Positions 28,289 through 39,486 of a stretch of DNA of 64,000 nucleotides are shown here, one piece after another; position 1 is the first letter of the stretch; every line of letters begins with the position of its first letter. This DNA comes from Schistosoma mansoni (Eukaryota > Platyhelminthes > Trematoda > Strigeidida > Schistosomatidae), in contig NC_031499.1 of assembly GCF_000237925.1 (NCBI RefSeq), forward strand, positions 5,607,734 through 5,671,733. The letters run 5' to 3'. Both the position numbers and the translations under genes were made by a program. The notes beneath the pieces were generated by a model. The model searched no databases. It was not told where the DNA came from and saw nothing but the letters and a program-made list of their open reading frames with translations.

Positions 28289-31059
28289 ATAGGCTTCGGA
28301 TCTGTTATACCAACGCCCGGAGCTTACTAAATAAGCTACCGGAACTAGGTGTACAGATTGACTCAACTAGGCCAGACATAATCGCAGTCACAGAAACATG
28401 GCTGACGCCGTCTATAGATAGTAGGGAACTTGATTTCGAGGGTTTTACATTAGTAAGGGCCGACAGAACACAAACGCGTAAAGGAGGGGGAGTAGCTCTA
28501 TTCATTAGGAATGCTATCCCATTCACCATTATCGACAGTGTATCCCATGAGAGTGGGACGTATGAATTAGTTAGCTGCCGCCTGAAATGCAGGGGACAAG
28601 AGTTGCTACTTAGTTTGATCTATCTCAGTCCAAGCTGTGAGGCAAACGAGGTCCTGCTAAGCAGTCTCAACACTTTATCACGAAGTGATCGATGTCTAAT
28701 CCTAGGGGATTTCAATGCACCCATGGTGGACTGGGGAAATCTGCGGACTGAATCGTCAGCAAATTCCTTCGAACAGGAACTAGTTGATGCGGTAATCACA
28801 TGTGCCCTAGTGCAACACGTGAAGGAAGCAACGAGGTACGACCCAGGCTCTGCATCATCCTTACTAGATCTTATATTGACTCATTATGAGGATGATGTTG
28901 CAAACCTGGATTACATGCCGCCCCTAGGCAAAAGTGATCATGCAGTTTTAAGCTTTGACTTCCATCACGAGTACGCTTCAGCTCAATCCAGACCTAACGT
29001 CTGGAAAGCAAACATACCAGACATCATGAAATCAGCATCATCAGTAGATTGGAAAATAGACCCAGAGTCATCAATCGAAACGGCTTGGGACATATTCCGG
29101 AATTTATACTTAGAAGTTACCGCCCCCCACATCCCTTGGACTACACCTAAGAGAACGAGAAACTCCCCATCGTGGTTCAGTAGGGAGGTTCGCATCCTTC
29201 TCCGTAAAAGAAGGAAAATGTGGGACAGATTTAGGTTACTGGGGACTGACGAGGCAAAATCTCAGTATCAAAAGGCTCGAAATACCTGTGCCTCAACCCT
29301 CCGTAAGGCCAGAAAGCTGTACGAAGAGAAAATCGTTAGGGAATCCATAGAATGCCCTAAACGCTCGTATTCGTATATAAACCAAAGGACAAAAAGAAGA
29401 AATGTTCCTTCACTATGGGGAGACAGTACTGCCACATCACTAGTGGAGGACGACTTTGGCAAAGCTCAAGTATTCTCTAAATACTTTAGCGATGTATACA
29501 CCATAGAAACACCCTTCTCACCAGTCCATGAAAATCCCCCCACACAAGCACTGGACAGCGTAACCATTAAAGAACTCGATGTCTTTGGTCTGCTAGTTAA
29601 GCTTGACATAGGTAAATCCACTGGACCCGATGAACTGCATCCTAGGTTACTAAAGGAATTAGCTAACTTTGTTGCGAACCCTTTAAGTGTATGTTTTAAT
29701 CTATCCGTAACCCAGGGTCGTCTACCAAAAGACTGGAAGAACGCCATAGTAAGTCCAGTCTTCAAAACAGGTACAAAACATAAGCCTGAGAATTACCGAC
29801 CAATTAGCCTAACTAGTGTGGTTGTTAAAATCTTAGAAAAGATTATTCGGAAGAAGCTGTTCAAGTATCTCGATGAAAACCGGCTCCTCTCCGAAAAGCA
29901 GCATGGTTTTAGAACAGGTTACTCTTGTCTCACAAACTTATTAGTCGCTCGTGAAAGCTGGTGCGCTCTTAAGGACCAAAAATTACCTATAGACGTAGCT
30001 TACATCGATTTCAGCAAAGCTTTCGACAAAGTTCCGCATAACCGGCTATTATATAAGCTAAGGAATGTCGGGATTGGAGGCAATCTATTGATGTGGATAA
30101 AAGACTTCCTGGTTGGGCGTCAACAAAGAGTAAGGGTGAACTCCAAGTTGTCTAGCTGGGAAACTGTGCTTAGTGGAGTCCCCCAGGGTACAGTGTTATT
30201 CCTCCTGTACGTAAATGATCTCCCTCGTCTACTATCGTCATCGGTCTTACTCTATGCTGATGATGTCAAGATATGGAGAGCGATACAAAGCAAGGGCGAT
30301 AGCTTAGAACTTCAAAATAACCTGGAGAGATTATCTGAATGGTCCCAAACCTGGCAATTGCCGATAAACACTTCCAAGTGTATTGTGATGCATATTGGCC
30401 ACCAGGGTACAGATACATACACGATGAATAACACTGAGTTACCTATTGTTCAGGCACACAATGACTTAGGCGTCATCGTTAGTCAAGACTTAAAGACTAC
30501 TGCACACTGCCGTGCAATAGCCGCCAAAGGTTTTAGGACTTTATGGTCCATACGCAGGGCTTTTAGGCATCTTGACGCTAAAACGTTTCTGATTTTGTAT
30601 ACAGTGTTCGTACGCCCTAAACTTGAGTACTGCATACAAGCAGCTAGCCCCTGCCTGAAAAAAGACAGTGAACTCTTGGAAAGGGTTCAGAGAACAGCAA
30701 CTAGGCTGATTCCCGGAATAGCGAAGCTCCCGTATGGTACTAGACTGACCAAGCTAAACCTATTCCCGCTGTCATATAGAAGAATCAGAGGCGACTTGAT
30801 TACAGTTTTCAAATTGCTTAATGACAAATTTGCACCTGATATGCCCTCATTTTTCTTGTCTTCCAAAACAGAAAATCTACGAGGACACTCCAAAAAAGTT
30901 CACAAGCCCCGAACGAATTACTTGTCAGCTGACTACCGACTTTCCCATCGAATAATCAACGAGTGGAATTCATTACCTCAGCACGTGGTTGAGGCTCCAT
31001 CCGTCGACTCCTTCAAAAGAAAGTTGGATCAGCTGAGAGACCATCATCGCCAGGACTAA
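28243..31059 (+). CDS. CR1-like LINE ORF2: endonuclease and reverse transcriptase
   Basis: The frame is open across the ORF1 end without an early AUG; the first in-frame ATG lies past the endonuclease start. Translation must therefore come from ORF1 by frameshift or reinitiation, or from a non-AUG codon. The endonuclease starts at NRLRICYTNARSLLNKLPEL with IIAVTETWL, then LGDFNAP and SDHAVLSF. The reverse transcriptase has NYRPISL, YIDFSKAFDKVPH, SGVPQGT and LLYADD (catalytic Asp pair). The C-terminal region ends RLSHRIINEWNSLP. In the VPQG motif the usual GPLL-type residues are missing (GTVLFLLYVNDLP), an in-frame loss of about four residues that may disable the enzyme. Confidence 0.92.
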   Translation, partial: EDDAEATLGEARGHLNRLRICYTNARSLLNKLPELGVQIDSTRPDIIAVTETWLTPSIDSRELDFEGFTLVRADRTQTRKGGGVALFIRNAIPFTIIDSVSHESGTYELVSCRLKCRGQELLLSLIYLSPSCEANEVLLSSLNTLSRSDRCLILGDFNAPMVDWGNLRTESSANSFEQELVDAVITCALVQHVKEATRYDPGSASSLLDLILTHYEDDVANLDYMPPLGKSDHAVLSFDFHHEYASAQSRPNVWKANIPDIMKSASSVDWKIDPESSIETAWDIFRNLYLEVTAPHIPWTTPKRTRNSPSWFSREVRILLRKRRKMWDRFRLLGTDEAKSQYQKARNTCASTLRKARKLYEEKIVRESIECPKRSYSYINQRTKRRNVPSLWGDSTATSLVEDDFGKAQVFSKYFSDVYTIETPFSPVHENPPTQALDSVTIKELDVFGLLVKLDIGKSTGPDELHPRLLKELANFVANPLSVCFNLSVTQGRLPKDWKNAIVSPVFKTGTKHKPENYRPISLTSVVVKILEKIIRKKLFKYLDENRLLSEKQHGFRTGYSCLTNLLVARESWCALKDQKLPIDVAYIDFSKAFDKVPHNRLLYKLRNVGIGGNLLMWIKDFLVGRQQRVRVNSKLSSWETVLSGVPQGTVLFLLYVNDLPRLLSSSVLLYADDVKIWRAIQSKGDSLELQNNLERLSEWSQTWQLPINTSKCIVMHIGHQGTDTYTMNNTELPIVQAHNDLGVIVSQDLKTTAHCRAIAAKGFRTLWSIRRAFRHLDAKTFLILYTVFVRPKLEYCIQAASPCLKKDSELLERVQRTATRLIPGIAKLPYGTRLTKLNLFPLSYRRIRGDLITVFKLLNDKFAPDMPSFFLSSKTENLRGHSKKVHKPRTNYLSADYRLSHRIINEWNSLPQHVVEAPSVDSFKRKLDQLRDHHRQD

Positions 31060-31088
31060 CACAGGCCATCAAGCCTCCTGTCCTTTCC

Positions 31089-31117
31089 AAACTGAAACTG
31101 AAACTGAAACTGAAACT
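31089..31117 (+). repeat. (actgaa)n 3' terminus of CR1-like LINE
   Basis: Four and a half hexamer units directly after the ORF2 3' UTR. It marks the 3' end of the element. Confidence 0.9.
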
Positions 31118-31119
31118 TA

Positions 31120-32450
31120 TAACGCATGCATATCTACTGCTTTCGTCATTACACATACTAGCAAGATAGGGCTACTTTGATAAGGTGAATAATCTAAAGC
31201 TACGTGCTGATAATTGTCTTCTAAGAATTGCGCAATTATTTTGGCGGAAAACTTTTATCTACCCTCATTGTGTGTGCGACAGACACATTCATGCTAGCAA
31301 CTATAGTTGGACTGCTTTCAAACTCGTGTTTATTTTGTGAAGCTTACAAAGGCAAAAAAACTATGAATAAATACATCGTAAATTGTGGGTGCCTGTTTTT
31401 TAGGTCTGTATGCTTTCCTGGAAAATTCTAGGGTTTTTCCAAAGAACGTCGATAGGTTTCTCGGATGTTTAGGTAAGTGTTGAGGAAAACCGAACGTTGT
31501 GAAGAACCCCCGCGAAACTCCGAAATATATGATTTCGATTCAAGAAAATGGATGGATTTCCCCCAAAGTCTTCGAAAATTCTGGAGAAATATTGGGGAAA
31601 ACGCTAAATTTGTCAAGATTTCCACAAAATTTGGTGAAATCCAACCAGATTTGCGGGAATTTCAAGATTTGAGGAAAACCCTAATCATTTTCCAAAAAGG
31701 GGAATTGGGCCACCTTTCCCAAAGAAGTAGAAAACGCTCCAAAAATGTCTTAGTAAGAAGTCAATTTGTAGAAACACTAAACTGCACCTTTGAAATTTTG
31801 TGCACACATTGTAAGGCTTTTTGGAAATCTAACAAATATAACTAAGATAAGTAAAATTGATAATTCAAAGATAGGAAAGGGTAAAAAATAGAACGGACTC
31901 TTAAGCTTTCAACAATGAGACCAACTGACCTAAGAAATTAGGTACAACTCACGAGGTGATTGGCAATTTAGTCTGTAGATTTTGTTCTTGAATTGGTTCT
32001 AAAAATGTTGTAGGGTTTCAATACTTATTCAATATATCACTTATCTGGATCGTTTTGTTAGATAATGCATTCACTTCATATTTTGCTTTGTTCTTTTTCA
32101 TTTAACACATCTTGACACCATTTAAGTACCTAAGCCATGTTAATAACAAAAGTTGACACGATTTTAGAATAGTAAGAGATCGGATTAGCGAGAAATTAAA
32201 AAGTTGTGCGTATAAATATAAATCAAAACATCTTGAACGTTTCAATAAGGGCAGCGATTTCGTACTTGTTATGATCATCTTTTCTCTTGTGTAATTGATG
32301 CATCAAAAAACATTCTTGGTCTACTTCAACTCGAAGTATTTCGGTTAAAGTTTGAAATTTCACTAAAATTTGTCCTGTGGTACCTTCTTTCTCATTGACT
32401 CTGACACTCGTATTCATCTTGTGTTTTGAACTCTCATATGATTACAATGG
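31120..32450. other. Spacer between LINE copies
   Basis: 31420-31760 holds the gggaaaat-rich degenerate repeat also seen at 25855-26110. Its 122-codon open stretch (31477-31845) is a by-product of low complexity. Nothing else recognised. Confidence 0.4.
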
Positions 32451-32479
32451 TTGGTAGTACTTATAAATGTGGATAGCCG

Positions 32480-33460
32480 GACTGTTTATTCCCCGTGGAG
32501 AAAGGAATGCGATGTGATGAGTGTAAATAGTGGTTCCATAAGATGTGTACCCGTTTAAGTCCCACCGCTTACAAAAGACGCTCAAAGCCTAATTCGCATT
32601 GGATTTGCATGTTTTCTGTATAAATAAGACGTTACTAATCCAGAATGCTATGAGCCTATTAGATTTGGTCTGTAAGAAGAAAGATATTGGTTGCACGGGT
32701 GACTCAAGTACTAACAGTGAAGAATGTGTCAGTATTGTACGTGCTGTTACAGGACGCGTTAAACACCCGACTGTGATTGATGGAAGAGGGAAATCTCCCC
32801 TAAATTTAACTAGGAGTTAGGCGCAACTTGATATTGACATGGATAGACATGCACCTCTGGTGGACATTGAAGACCCGGATAAAAACGCCATCGTTCCAAA
32901 TTGTCCCGCTGTGGCTGCCCTGAGTGATAAAAAATGGACGATAGTACGGAGAAAAGGAAGTAAAGAGAAAAAATCTATAAGTAACAGGCACTTGGTTGGC
33001 AAATCATTCGTGAACTCGCATTGTGAGTCACGCAATACATTAACAAACTCTGATAGTAAGACCCACCCTGGTGTGATTGAGAAGAATTTGATCTCATCAA
33101 ATATTATTGTGAGTAATTTGCTGAAGTCAAATGATCCCAATCCCAAAATTAGACACGTGCATGATGTGAAAAATCCCGGAGGATATATCCTGTAGCATCC
33201 CACTGGATAACTGTAAAGGAGTTCAGGTCAAAAGATTGGTTAGAATAGGTAAGAGGGCCGGCGACCGTGTCCAACCCTAACCATATAGAATCCTTAAGGT
33301 AATTTTAGGGTCGGAGAAGCAACGTAACCTTCTGTCGAGTAGCTCTCGTAGTCACGACAATTCTGACATTCAAGTAAGACCTGAAGATAAAATAAGAAGG
33401 AAGACGGCGCTAGCCGAACTAGAAACCCGTCGACAAACGGTGAGGAAAATTTCCGACTAG
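32480..33460 (+). pseudogene. CR1-like ORF1 remnant with broken PHD finger
   Basis: RCDECK, a stop, then WFHKMCTRLSPTAYKR and HWIC are a PHD finger with an in-frame stop. Open pieces at 32839-33195 contain KKWTIVRRKGSKEK, matching the basic region of ORF1. The final piece ends ALAELETRRQTVRKISD. At least three frame breaks. Confidence 0.75.
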
Positions 33461-33759
33461 TGGGTTTTCGAATAGTCAGGTCTTGAAAGTGGATGCTACC
33501 AAGGCCTATGTGGATAGGTCGCTCTCCCTAGGAGTTGTGGCGCATATGTATCTGGTGCCCTTTTGTACCAATATGTATGTGTTTAAATAAATAAAATAAA
33601 CCCTAAAAGTTTTATATGCCGTTGCTCGTAGTCATGAATTCTATGAACTAGGAGCATTAGTGGACAAACTAAGGCCACTTATTGTAGGTGTGATGGAAAC
33701 TTGGTTAGTCTATGACTTCGATATTACCCCAGAATTATCCGGATACCACTGCCTAAGAA

Positions 33760-34668
33760 GTGAGACATAGATGCAGGAAAGAAGGTGGCGTCCTTTTATA
33801 CATAGCCAATAATATAAATTTTCGCTCCTCTGTTTACGAATCCCGTGATAGTGGAACTTGTGAAGTCATTAGCTGTGAGCTCACTATCAGATGTTGTGCA
33901 TTTGTATTTGGTGTTATCTGTCGCAGCCTAATCTGCTTAGGTGATGACTTTATCTTAGAGCACATTCAGCTATGGAGTGCAAATAACAGATGCTTGATAT
34001 TAGGAGACTTTAATGCACCTGACATTAGTTGGACTGAGATGACCATGGAAGGATCTACAAACTCTTTTGGTAGTAGGGTCCTGGTAACAGTAATAGAGCA
34101 TGCATTAGTACAGCATGTAACCAAATCCACACGTCTTGGTGTAAACCGAGGTTTTTCTCCGTTGGACTTGGTAATCACTCATGTGACTGATGATATTGCC
34201 AACCTAAATATTCTTCTACCCTTAGTGAATAGCGATCACGCTGTTTTGTCATTCACATTTAGAGCTAATGACATGATATACGATCGGGTTAAACCTTGCC
34301 CAAATGTATGGAGAGCTAACATATCAGCCATTCCGGAGTGCGCTGCTAAGACAGATTGGTCAGTAGATACTATCTCATCAGTTGAAGACGTATGGTCTAT
34401 ATCTGAAGGCAAGTTTAATTCAGTTACGTTCTCGTTCATACCATACCTGGTACCACATAGACCGAATAATAGTCCATCATGGATAACTAAACAAGTTAAG
34501 AAACTTCTTGGATGTGGGAAAAACTACTGGAATATGTTCATCTCTACTGGCTTAGAACAGTACATATCCAGTTATTGTAGGATGAGGAATGCTTGTAAGG
34601 CATTGATAAGTAAGACTAGACGATCATATGAAAAACAGTTGGTTAGGGATTGTCATTCTCTTATATAA
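33760..34668 (+). pseudogene. CR1-like ORF2 endonuclease fragment
   Basis: 302 codons covering most of the endonuclease: GGVLLYIANN, LGDFNAPDISW and NSDHAVLSF are visible. Upstream, VGVMETWL (about 33690) is the same domain in another frame; a two-base loss relative to the minus-strand copy near 33762 separates them. Nearly identical to 609-1283. The start is artificial. Confidence 0.85.
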
Positions 34669-35122
34669 AAAGGCGAACTCAGAAAGGTGATGGAATCCCA
34701 TCGCTTTTGGTGCAAGAAAGTCCGTTAATATTGGCAAGAAATGATACCGAAAAAGCTGAGGCTTTATAGGAATATTTCAGTAGAGTATTTTCTATCAGTA
34801 ATGAGGAAAGACCAATGAGTCATTGTGATTGTGGCAACTTGTTGATGGACACTGTAGTTATTGAGATACTGTCTCAACACTACCTCAGCATCTAAAAGCT
34901 GATTAGTCCAGTGGTCCTGATTATATTCATCCCAGAATTATGAAAGCTCTATCAGATATAATTACTGAACCTCTAGCGATACCGTGAGATATGTCCCTGA
35001 GACAGTCCAGATTGCCTAGAAATTGGAAAGACGCGATAATTGGTCCAGTGCATAAGGCTGGAAGTAGAGATTTGGTTAGTAGCTATCGGCCCGTTAGCTA
35101 AACTAGTGCAGTTGTCAAACTG

Positions 35123-35495
35123 ATGGAAAAAATTGTCCGGATGGCTGTCATAAACTATGTGGAAGGACATAATCTTTTATCCAGGAAACAACATGGTTTC
35201 CTGAAAGGCCCATCATGTTTGACAAATCTTCTCATTGCAAGAGACCTTAACTTATTTCCGTCATCCTGCCGTGGAATACGGGGTGATTTATTGTTGGCTT
35301 ATCGTATGCTGAACGATGACCTTAATGTTAATGTCTTTTCTTTCCGTCTAGAATTGATCATTTGAGAGGACATTCGAAGAAAGTTCAACATTCGAGATCA
35401 AATCGTCTACGTCTGGAGATACGTTTTTCGCACCGAGTAGTGAATTGCTGGAATTTTCTACCGGAGTACGTAAGATATGCACCTTTTGTTGATAT
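35123..35495 (+). pseudogene. CR1-like reverse transcriptase remnants
   Basis: MEKIVRMAVINYVEG...KQHGFLKGPSCLTNLLIAR is the region around RT blocks 1-2, fused by deletion to a C-terminal LNLFPSSCRGIRGD. A frame change then leads to RGHSKKVQHSRSNRL and FSHRVVNCWNFLPEYVRYAP. The LTR element cuts the sequence at 35495. Confidence 0.85.
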
Positions 35496-35821
35496 TGATG
35501 ATGCAACGGATATTCTAGTTTTACAACTGGATACCAGTAGCACCTTCTATGTTCGATCGTTCCCAGTCAGATAGAAATCAGAAGTCAGACGAGAAGAGGC
35601 AGGAAAGATATATTTGATTCGTTACCAATATATCGAGGACCTTTTCTATAAGCTGGCTAATGAAACGTAGGAGCTGTGTCCCACGCTGTGTTGAAACGTG
35701 ATCTGGTGCGGATGCATGACCGAAAGCCTTCAGCTAAACAAGTCCACTTAAACAACGTGGTCAGCATCCAATGTCGAACACTTAATGAGCTATTGATTTT
35801 GGGGAATTATTTACAGCTACA
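35496..35821 (-). repeat. 3' LTR of the gypsy element
   Basis: 326 bases, identical to 40502-40827 except one base (TGAT against TGAC at the plus-strand left edge). Flanked on the left by ATAT. Confidence 0.93.
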
Positions 35822-36348
35822 GATCACTCCCCCCCTAGTGAGGTAGTGATGCCCCTAAGACGTGACCAGCCAGAAGTTTAAACCCAACGAGTTTGTCGTT
35901 GGTAAACACTCTTCTGATAGCTTGCTTCGTTTAGCAGCGTCTGGTCGTCTTTCCTTAAACTATGGGACCAAAATGTACAACGTAGCAATAAAGAAATATA
36001 GTACAATGAAAATTTCTGTTCCTTGCGAAACTTCGTCGTTCTTTTCCAGCCGTCCTGGAAAAGAGGAAAAATAAAACGTGTGAGTGCATGTCGAAAATAC
36101 ACTCGTACTTGCGTAAGGACACAAGATGAGCGGAAAAAAATAAACTGATACACTTACAAACAGCGTTAAAGCGATCGGAAAAAAAGGTTTTCTTTTGGTT
36201 TTTTTCAATATATAAATATATATATATATACGCTCAAAAAAATGTTTTGTTTTTTTTTTTGTTTTTTTTTATATAAATAAAAAAATGAGCATATTAAAAA
36301 AAATTTATAATAAACTTTGAAAGGGTAATTCAAGATAAAGCTTATGTC
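35822..36348 (-). other. 3' untranslated region of the gypsy element
   Basis: Non-coding, with A- and T-rich low complexity at about 36180-36310 and the polypurine tract at the LTR border (35822-35840). Confidence 0.7.
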
Positions 36349-37366
36349 CTACGTGCAATATTCGTTAAGATGTTCTGGAAATCTTACTCGTCTTCCAGAA
36401 CGCGTTGTTTTAGGTTTTTCTATCGACGTTGACGAAGTACCAAGTTGTGTGTCGGTTGTCGTGTAGGGTACTACGAGTGTAGTAGCTGTGTCGTTTGCTT
36501 GTACCGAAGGAAAATCGACGTAGCTAGGGTTTCCTTCTAGGTACGCAGCTTTGAGTCGATCGATACTGATGCTATCTTTCGTACCGTTCTTATCGACTAC
36601 ATAGTACTTAGGTTCGCGTTGAAGAACTTTGAAGGGTCCTTCGTATGCTGATTCGAGAGGTCGTCGATGTGAGTCTCGACGAACGAAGACGTGTGTACTA
36701 TGTCGTAATTCGGGTTGAACGAAAACATCGGTTGATTGAGGTCGAGTGTGAGCAGGTTTAACTGAACGCATAGCGTTTGTAAGCCTACTCGTGTAAGAGT
36801 TTAGATCCATGTTCAATGAAGAAGCTGAAGGATCCACGAATTCTCCTGGGAGTCGGAGTGTCGTTCCGTAAACGAGTTGAGATGCCGTGTATCCAATGTC
36901 AGCTTTCACTGCATTGCGGATACCTAGCAAGACGAGTGGAAGAGCGTCTGTCCACTGTGAAACGTTTGAAGCTGATAATGAAGCTTTTAGTTGTCGATGA
37001 AAACGTTCTACCAACCCGTTTGCTTGTGGGTGGTAGGCGGTCGTTCGGAAGCGCGTGATTCCTAATAGTGAGGTCAGACAACGGAAAAGTCCAGATTCGA
37101 ACTGGCGTCCGCGGTCTGTAGTGATTGTGGAAGGGCAGCCGAAATTTGCTACCCATCGTTCGACGAAAGCACGGGCCACGGTTTCAGCAGTAATGTCCTT
37201 AATCGGTACTGCTTCTGGCCATCGCGTGAAACGGTCTACGCATGTTAGGAGATATGAGTATCCGTTCGAGTCGGGTAAGAGTCCTACTAAATCTATATGG
37301 ATGTGGTCGAAACGAGCGTCAGGGGTTTTGAAAGAGCCTAAGGGACATTTGTTGTGTCTTATGACC
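36349..37366 (-). pseudogene. pol: Integrase core of the gypsy element, frame-separated
   Basis: The frame opens right after the duplicated 12-base motif and runs to the stop at 36349. It has [11 protein letters not shown] (first Asp), [10 protein letters not shown] (second Asp) and [19 protein letters not shown] (Glu), the DDE triad. A C-terminal domain with a [10 protein letters not shown] tail follows. The listed start near 37179 is an internal GTG. In this copy integrase is not in frame with the rest of pol. Confidence 0.88.
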
Positions 37367-37372
37367 TGTGTC

Positions 37373-39439
37373 TTATGATTTCTGACAGCTTACACAGGAG
37401 CGTGCCCACTCCCTCACGTCTTTATTCATGCCAGGCCAACAAAAGCGTTCGGCTATAAGTTCGATTGTTGCACGAGCACCTGGATGAGAAAGATTGTGCA
37501 ACGTATTGAAGACGTTGCGGCGATAATGTTTTGGTACAATTGGACGATCCCTACCTGTAGATGTGTCACAGAGTAAGGTTTCCTTACCTGTTCCCATCTG
37601 CTTAATACTTAGTTTTAGAGTTGTCGAGGATAACTCATGCTGAAGATCAATGTCTTCTTTTTGAAGCTGAGCGAGTTTAAGAAGGTCGATTCCTTGGAAA
37701 CTGTTCAAGGAGCTAATTCGAGACAAGGCGTCTGCGACTACATTGTTTGCTCCAGAAATATGTTGTATGTCTGAAGTAAACTGCGAAATATAGTCGAGTT
37801 GTCGAGACTCTCGCGGTGAGTACTTGTCTGAAGATGAACTTAAAGAGAAGGTAAGAGGTTTGTGATCGGTAAAAAGCGTGAATTCTCTTCCTTCGATGGA
37901 ATGTTGAAAATGCCGTACAGCACAATACATAGCTAGGAGTTCCCTACCGAACGTACTGTACCTAGATTCCGTGTCTAGCAACCGTTTCCAGAAAAATCCT
38001 AAAGGTTGCCATGAGTTGTTAACCCATTGTTGTAAGACTGCTCCGATTGCTGAGTCGGATGCGTCTACTGCGATACTAATGGGCGCTTGAGTGTCCTGAT
38101 GGGCAAGCAGGGTTGCTTTAGCGATGTGTTCCTTAACTGTGGAGAATGCTTTACGGGCTATGTCGTCTAAACTAATTGATTTCGCATTTCCACGAAGCTG
38201 ATCGGTTAACGGTTTCATAAGGGACGCGCATTTAGGTATGAACCGTCTATAGAAACTTACGAGTCCGTTAAAAGTTCGTAAGTGCTTGATCGTGGTCGGT
38301 TCTGGGTAATCCAGAATCGCCGCCACTTTGCTCCTAAGGGGTCGGATGCCTTGGGCATCAATGGTGTGTCCTAAGAAGTCTAAGCAGTTAGTTCCGATTT
38401 GGCATTTCTGAATGTTGACAGTAATCCCATGCCTTTGAAGTCGATCGAAAACAATGTCCAGATGCTTGAGATGTGATTCTCTGTCCGGACTTGCTATTAG
38501 ACAGTCATCAACATACGCATGTACGAAGTTGAGACCTCGGAAGACGTCGTCTATAAACCTTTGGAAGGTTTGAGCCGCATTTCTTAAACCAAAAGGCATT
38601 CGTAGAAATTCGTAAAGACCGAAGGGAGTGATGATGGCGGTTTTAGGAATGTCGTCAGGTGCCATTGGGATTTGGTTATAAGCTTTAACCAGGTCGATTT
38701 TCGAAAAGACAGTTGTACCTTTCAAGGTAGCTGTCAAATCGTGAATATGAGGCAGCGGGTAACGATCGGGAATGGTTTTAGCATTCAGACGCCGATAATC
38801 ACCAGTTGGCCGCCAATCATTGCTGTCCTTTTTAGGGACCATGTGCAATGAGGATGCCCATGGACTATTCGATGGTCGAATTATCCCTAGGTCCATCATG
38901 TGGTTGAATTCGTTTTTAGCCAACCTAAGCTTTTCGGGAGCGAGTCTTCGGGCTTTCGAAAATACAGGTGGTCCTGTAGTCGAGATGTGATGTGTAACAT
39001 TGCTGGTTACACAAGGTAATTTCGATTGCGATTGGTATATCCCGGGGTATTTGTCGAGTACAGCTTGGTACAAGGGGTCTATGGCGTGCTTAATCGTGAC
39101 TGGGGATAACCTGCAACCAGAACAAGGAGTTACGCAAACGGATAACTTAGTGTTTCCGTCTATTAACCTTCGTGCGCGTGTGTCGATGAGTAGATTGTGG
39201 TGTTGTAACAGGTCAATACCAATGATTGGCATAGAGACATCTGCAACCACGAAAATCCAGTGTATGGGTTTACGTAAACCCACGTTAAGGTAGACGTACC
39301 TTTTACCGTAAGTAGCGATCGGCTTTCCGTTTGCCGCCTGTAAACTCAAAACAGACTCGCGAAGTCTGTCGTCGGGATTTGCTGGAAGAACGCTAACTTC
39401 TGCGCCAGTGTCGACGAGGTAGCGAACTTTCGTAGTCAC
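37373..39439 (-). CDS. pol: Pol of the gypsy element: protease, RT, RNase H and integrase zinc finger
   Basis: 688 codons are shown, but the frame is open further upstream into the gag overlap. Motifs in order: protease [16 protein letters not shown] (residues about 5-20); reverse transcriptase with [27 protein letters not shown] and YVDDCLIAS (YVDD catalytic pair); RNase H with [15 protein letters not shown] and LFTDHKPL; and an integrase HHCC finger with [10 protein letters not shown] and SCVSCQKS. It ends at a TAA created by a short direct duplication (tcataagacaca twice, about 37358-37383), so the integrase core lies in another frame. Confidence 0.9.
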   Translation of the reverse strand: MTTKVRYLVDTGAEVSVLPANPDDRLRESVLSLQAANGKPIATYGKRYVYLNVGLRKPIHWIFVVADVSMPIIGIDLLQHHNLLIDTRARRLIDGNTKLSVCVTPCSGCRLSPVTIKHAIDPLYQAVLDKYPGIYQSQSKLPCVTSNVTHHISTTGPPVFSKARRLAPEKLRLAKNEFNHMMDLGIIRPSNSPWASSLHMVPKKDSNDWRPTGDYRRLNAKTIPDRYPLPHIHDLTATLKGTTVFSKIDLVKAYNQIPMAPDDIPKTAIITPFGLYEFLRMPFGLRNAAQTFQRFIDDVFRGLNFVHAYVDDCLIASPDRESHLKHLDIVFDRLQRHGITVNIQKCQIGTNCLDFLGHTIDAQGIRPLRSKVAAILDYPEPTTIKHLRTFNGLVSFYRRFIPKCASLMKPLTDQLRGNAKSISLDDIARKAFSTVKEHIAKATLLAHQDTQAPISIAVDASDSAIGAVLQQWVNNSWQPLGFFWKRLLDTESRYSTFGRELLAMYCAVRHFQHSIEGREFTLFTDHKPLTFSLSSSSDKYSPRESRQLDYISQFTSDIQHISGANNVVADALSRISSLNSFQGIDLLKLAQLQKEDIDLQHELSSTTLKLSIKQMGTGKETLLCDTSTGRDRPIVPKHYRRNVFNTLHNLSHPGARATIELIAERFCWPGMNKDVREWARSCVSCQKS

Positions 39440-39486
39440 ATCCGTGACATATAAGAGGCGGCTGTGTTCGCCGGCTACGGTTGCCG

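Larger units (their letters stand above)
27120..31117 (+). mobile_element. Near-complete CR1-like LINE
   Basis: It has ORF1 (27161-28288), an overlapping ORF2 (open from about 28200 to 31059) and a short 3' UTR ending in a tandem hexamer (actgaa)4 at 31089-31117, the usual terminus of CR1-clade elements, which lack poly(A). The 5' boundary is uncertain. The copy looks young, with both frames open. It differs clearly in sequence from the degenerate CR1-like copies at 1-2335 and 32460-35495. SR1/Perere-type elements of schistosomes are the nearest known group. Confidence 0.88.
32460..35495 (+). mobile_element. Degenerate CR1-like LINE, interrupted by the LTR element
   Basis: Order: decayed ORF1 with PHD remnant (32480-33460), a spacer containing a 50-base piece of the 520-base retroposon tail (33545-33595), endonuclease (about 33610-34668) and remnants of the reverse transcriptase (34740-35495). 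Compared with the LINE at 27120-31117 the reverse transcriptase lacks about 0.83 kb, jumping from CLTNLLIAR to LNLFPSSCRGIRGD, so the YADD motif is gone. The LTR retrotransposon lies directly after the codons for YAPFVDI. Confidence 0.85.

Noticed and set aside
31477-31845. 122-codon plus-strand frame
   Set aside because: Arises from the purine-rich degenerate repeat; no domain and no counterpart on the left side.
32223-32417. 64-codon minus-strand frame
   Set aside because: Composition is plausible, but there are no splice sites, no domain and no neighbours. Treated as chance.
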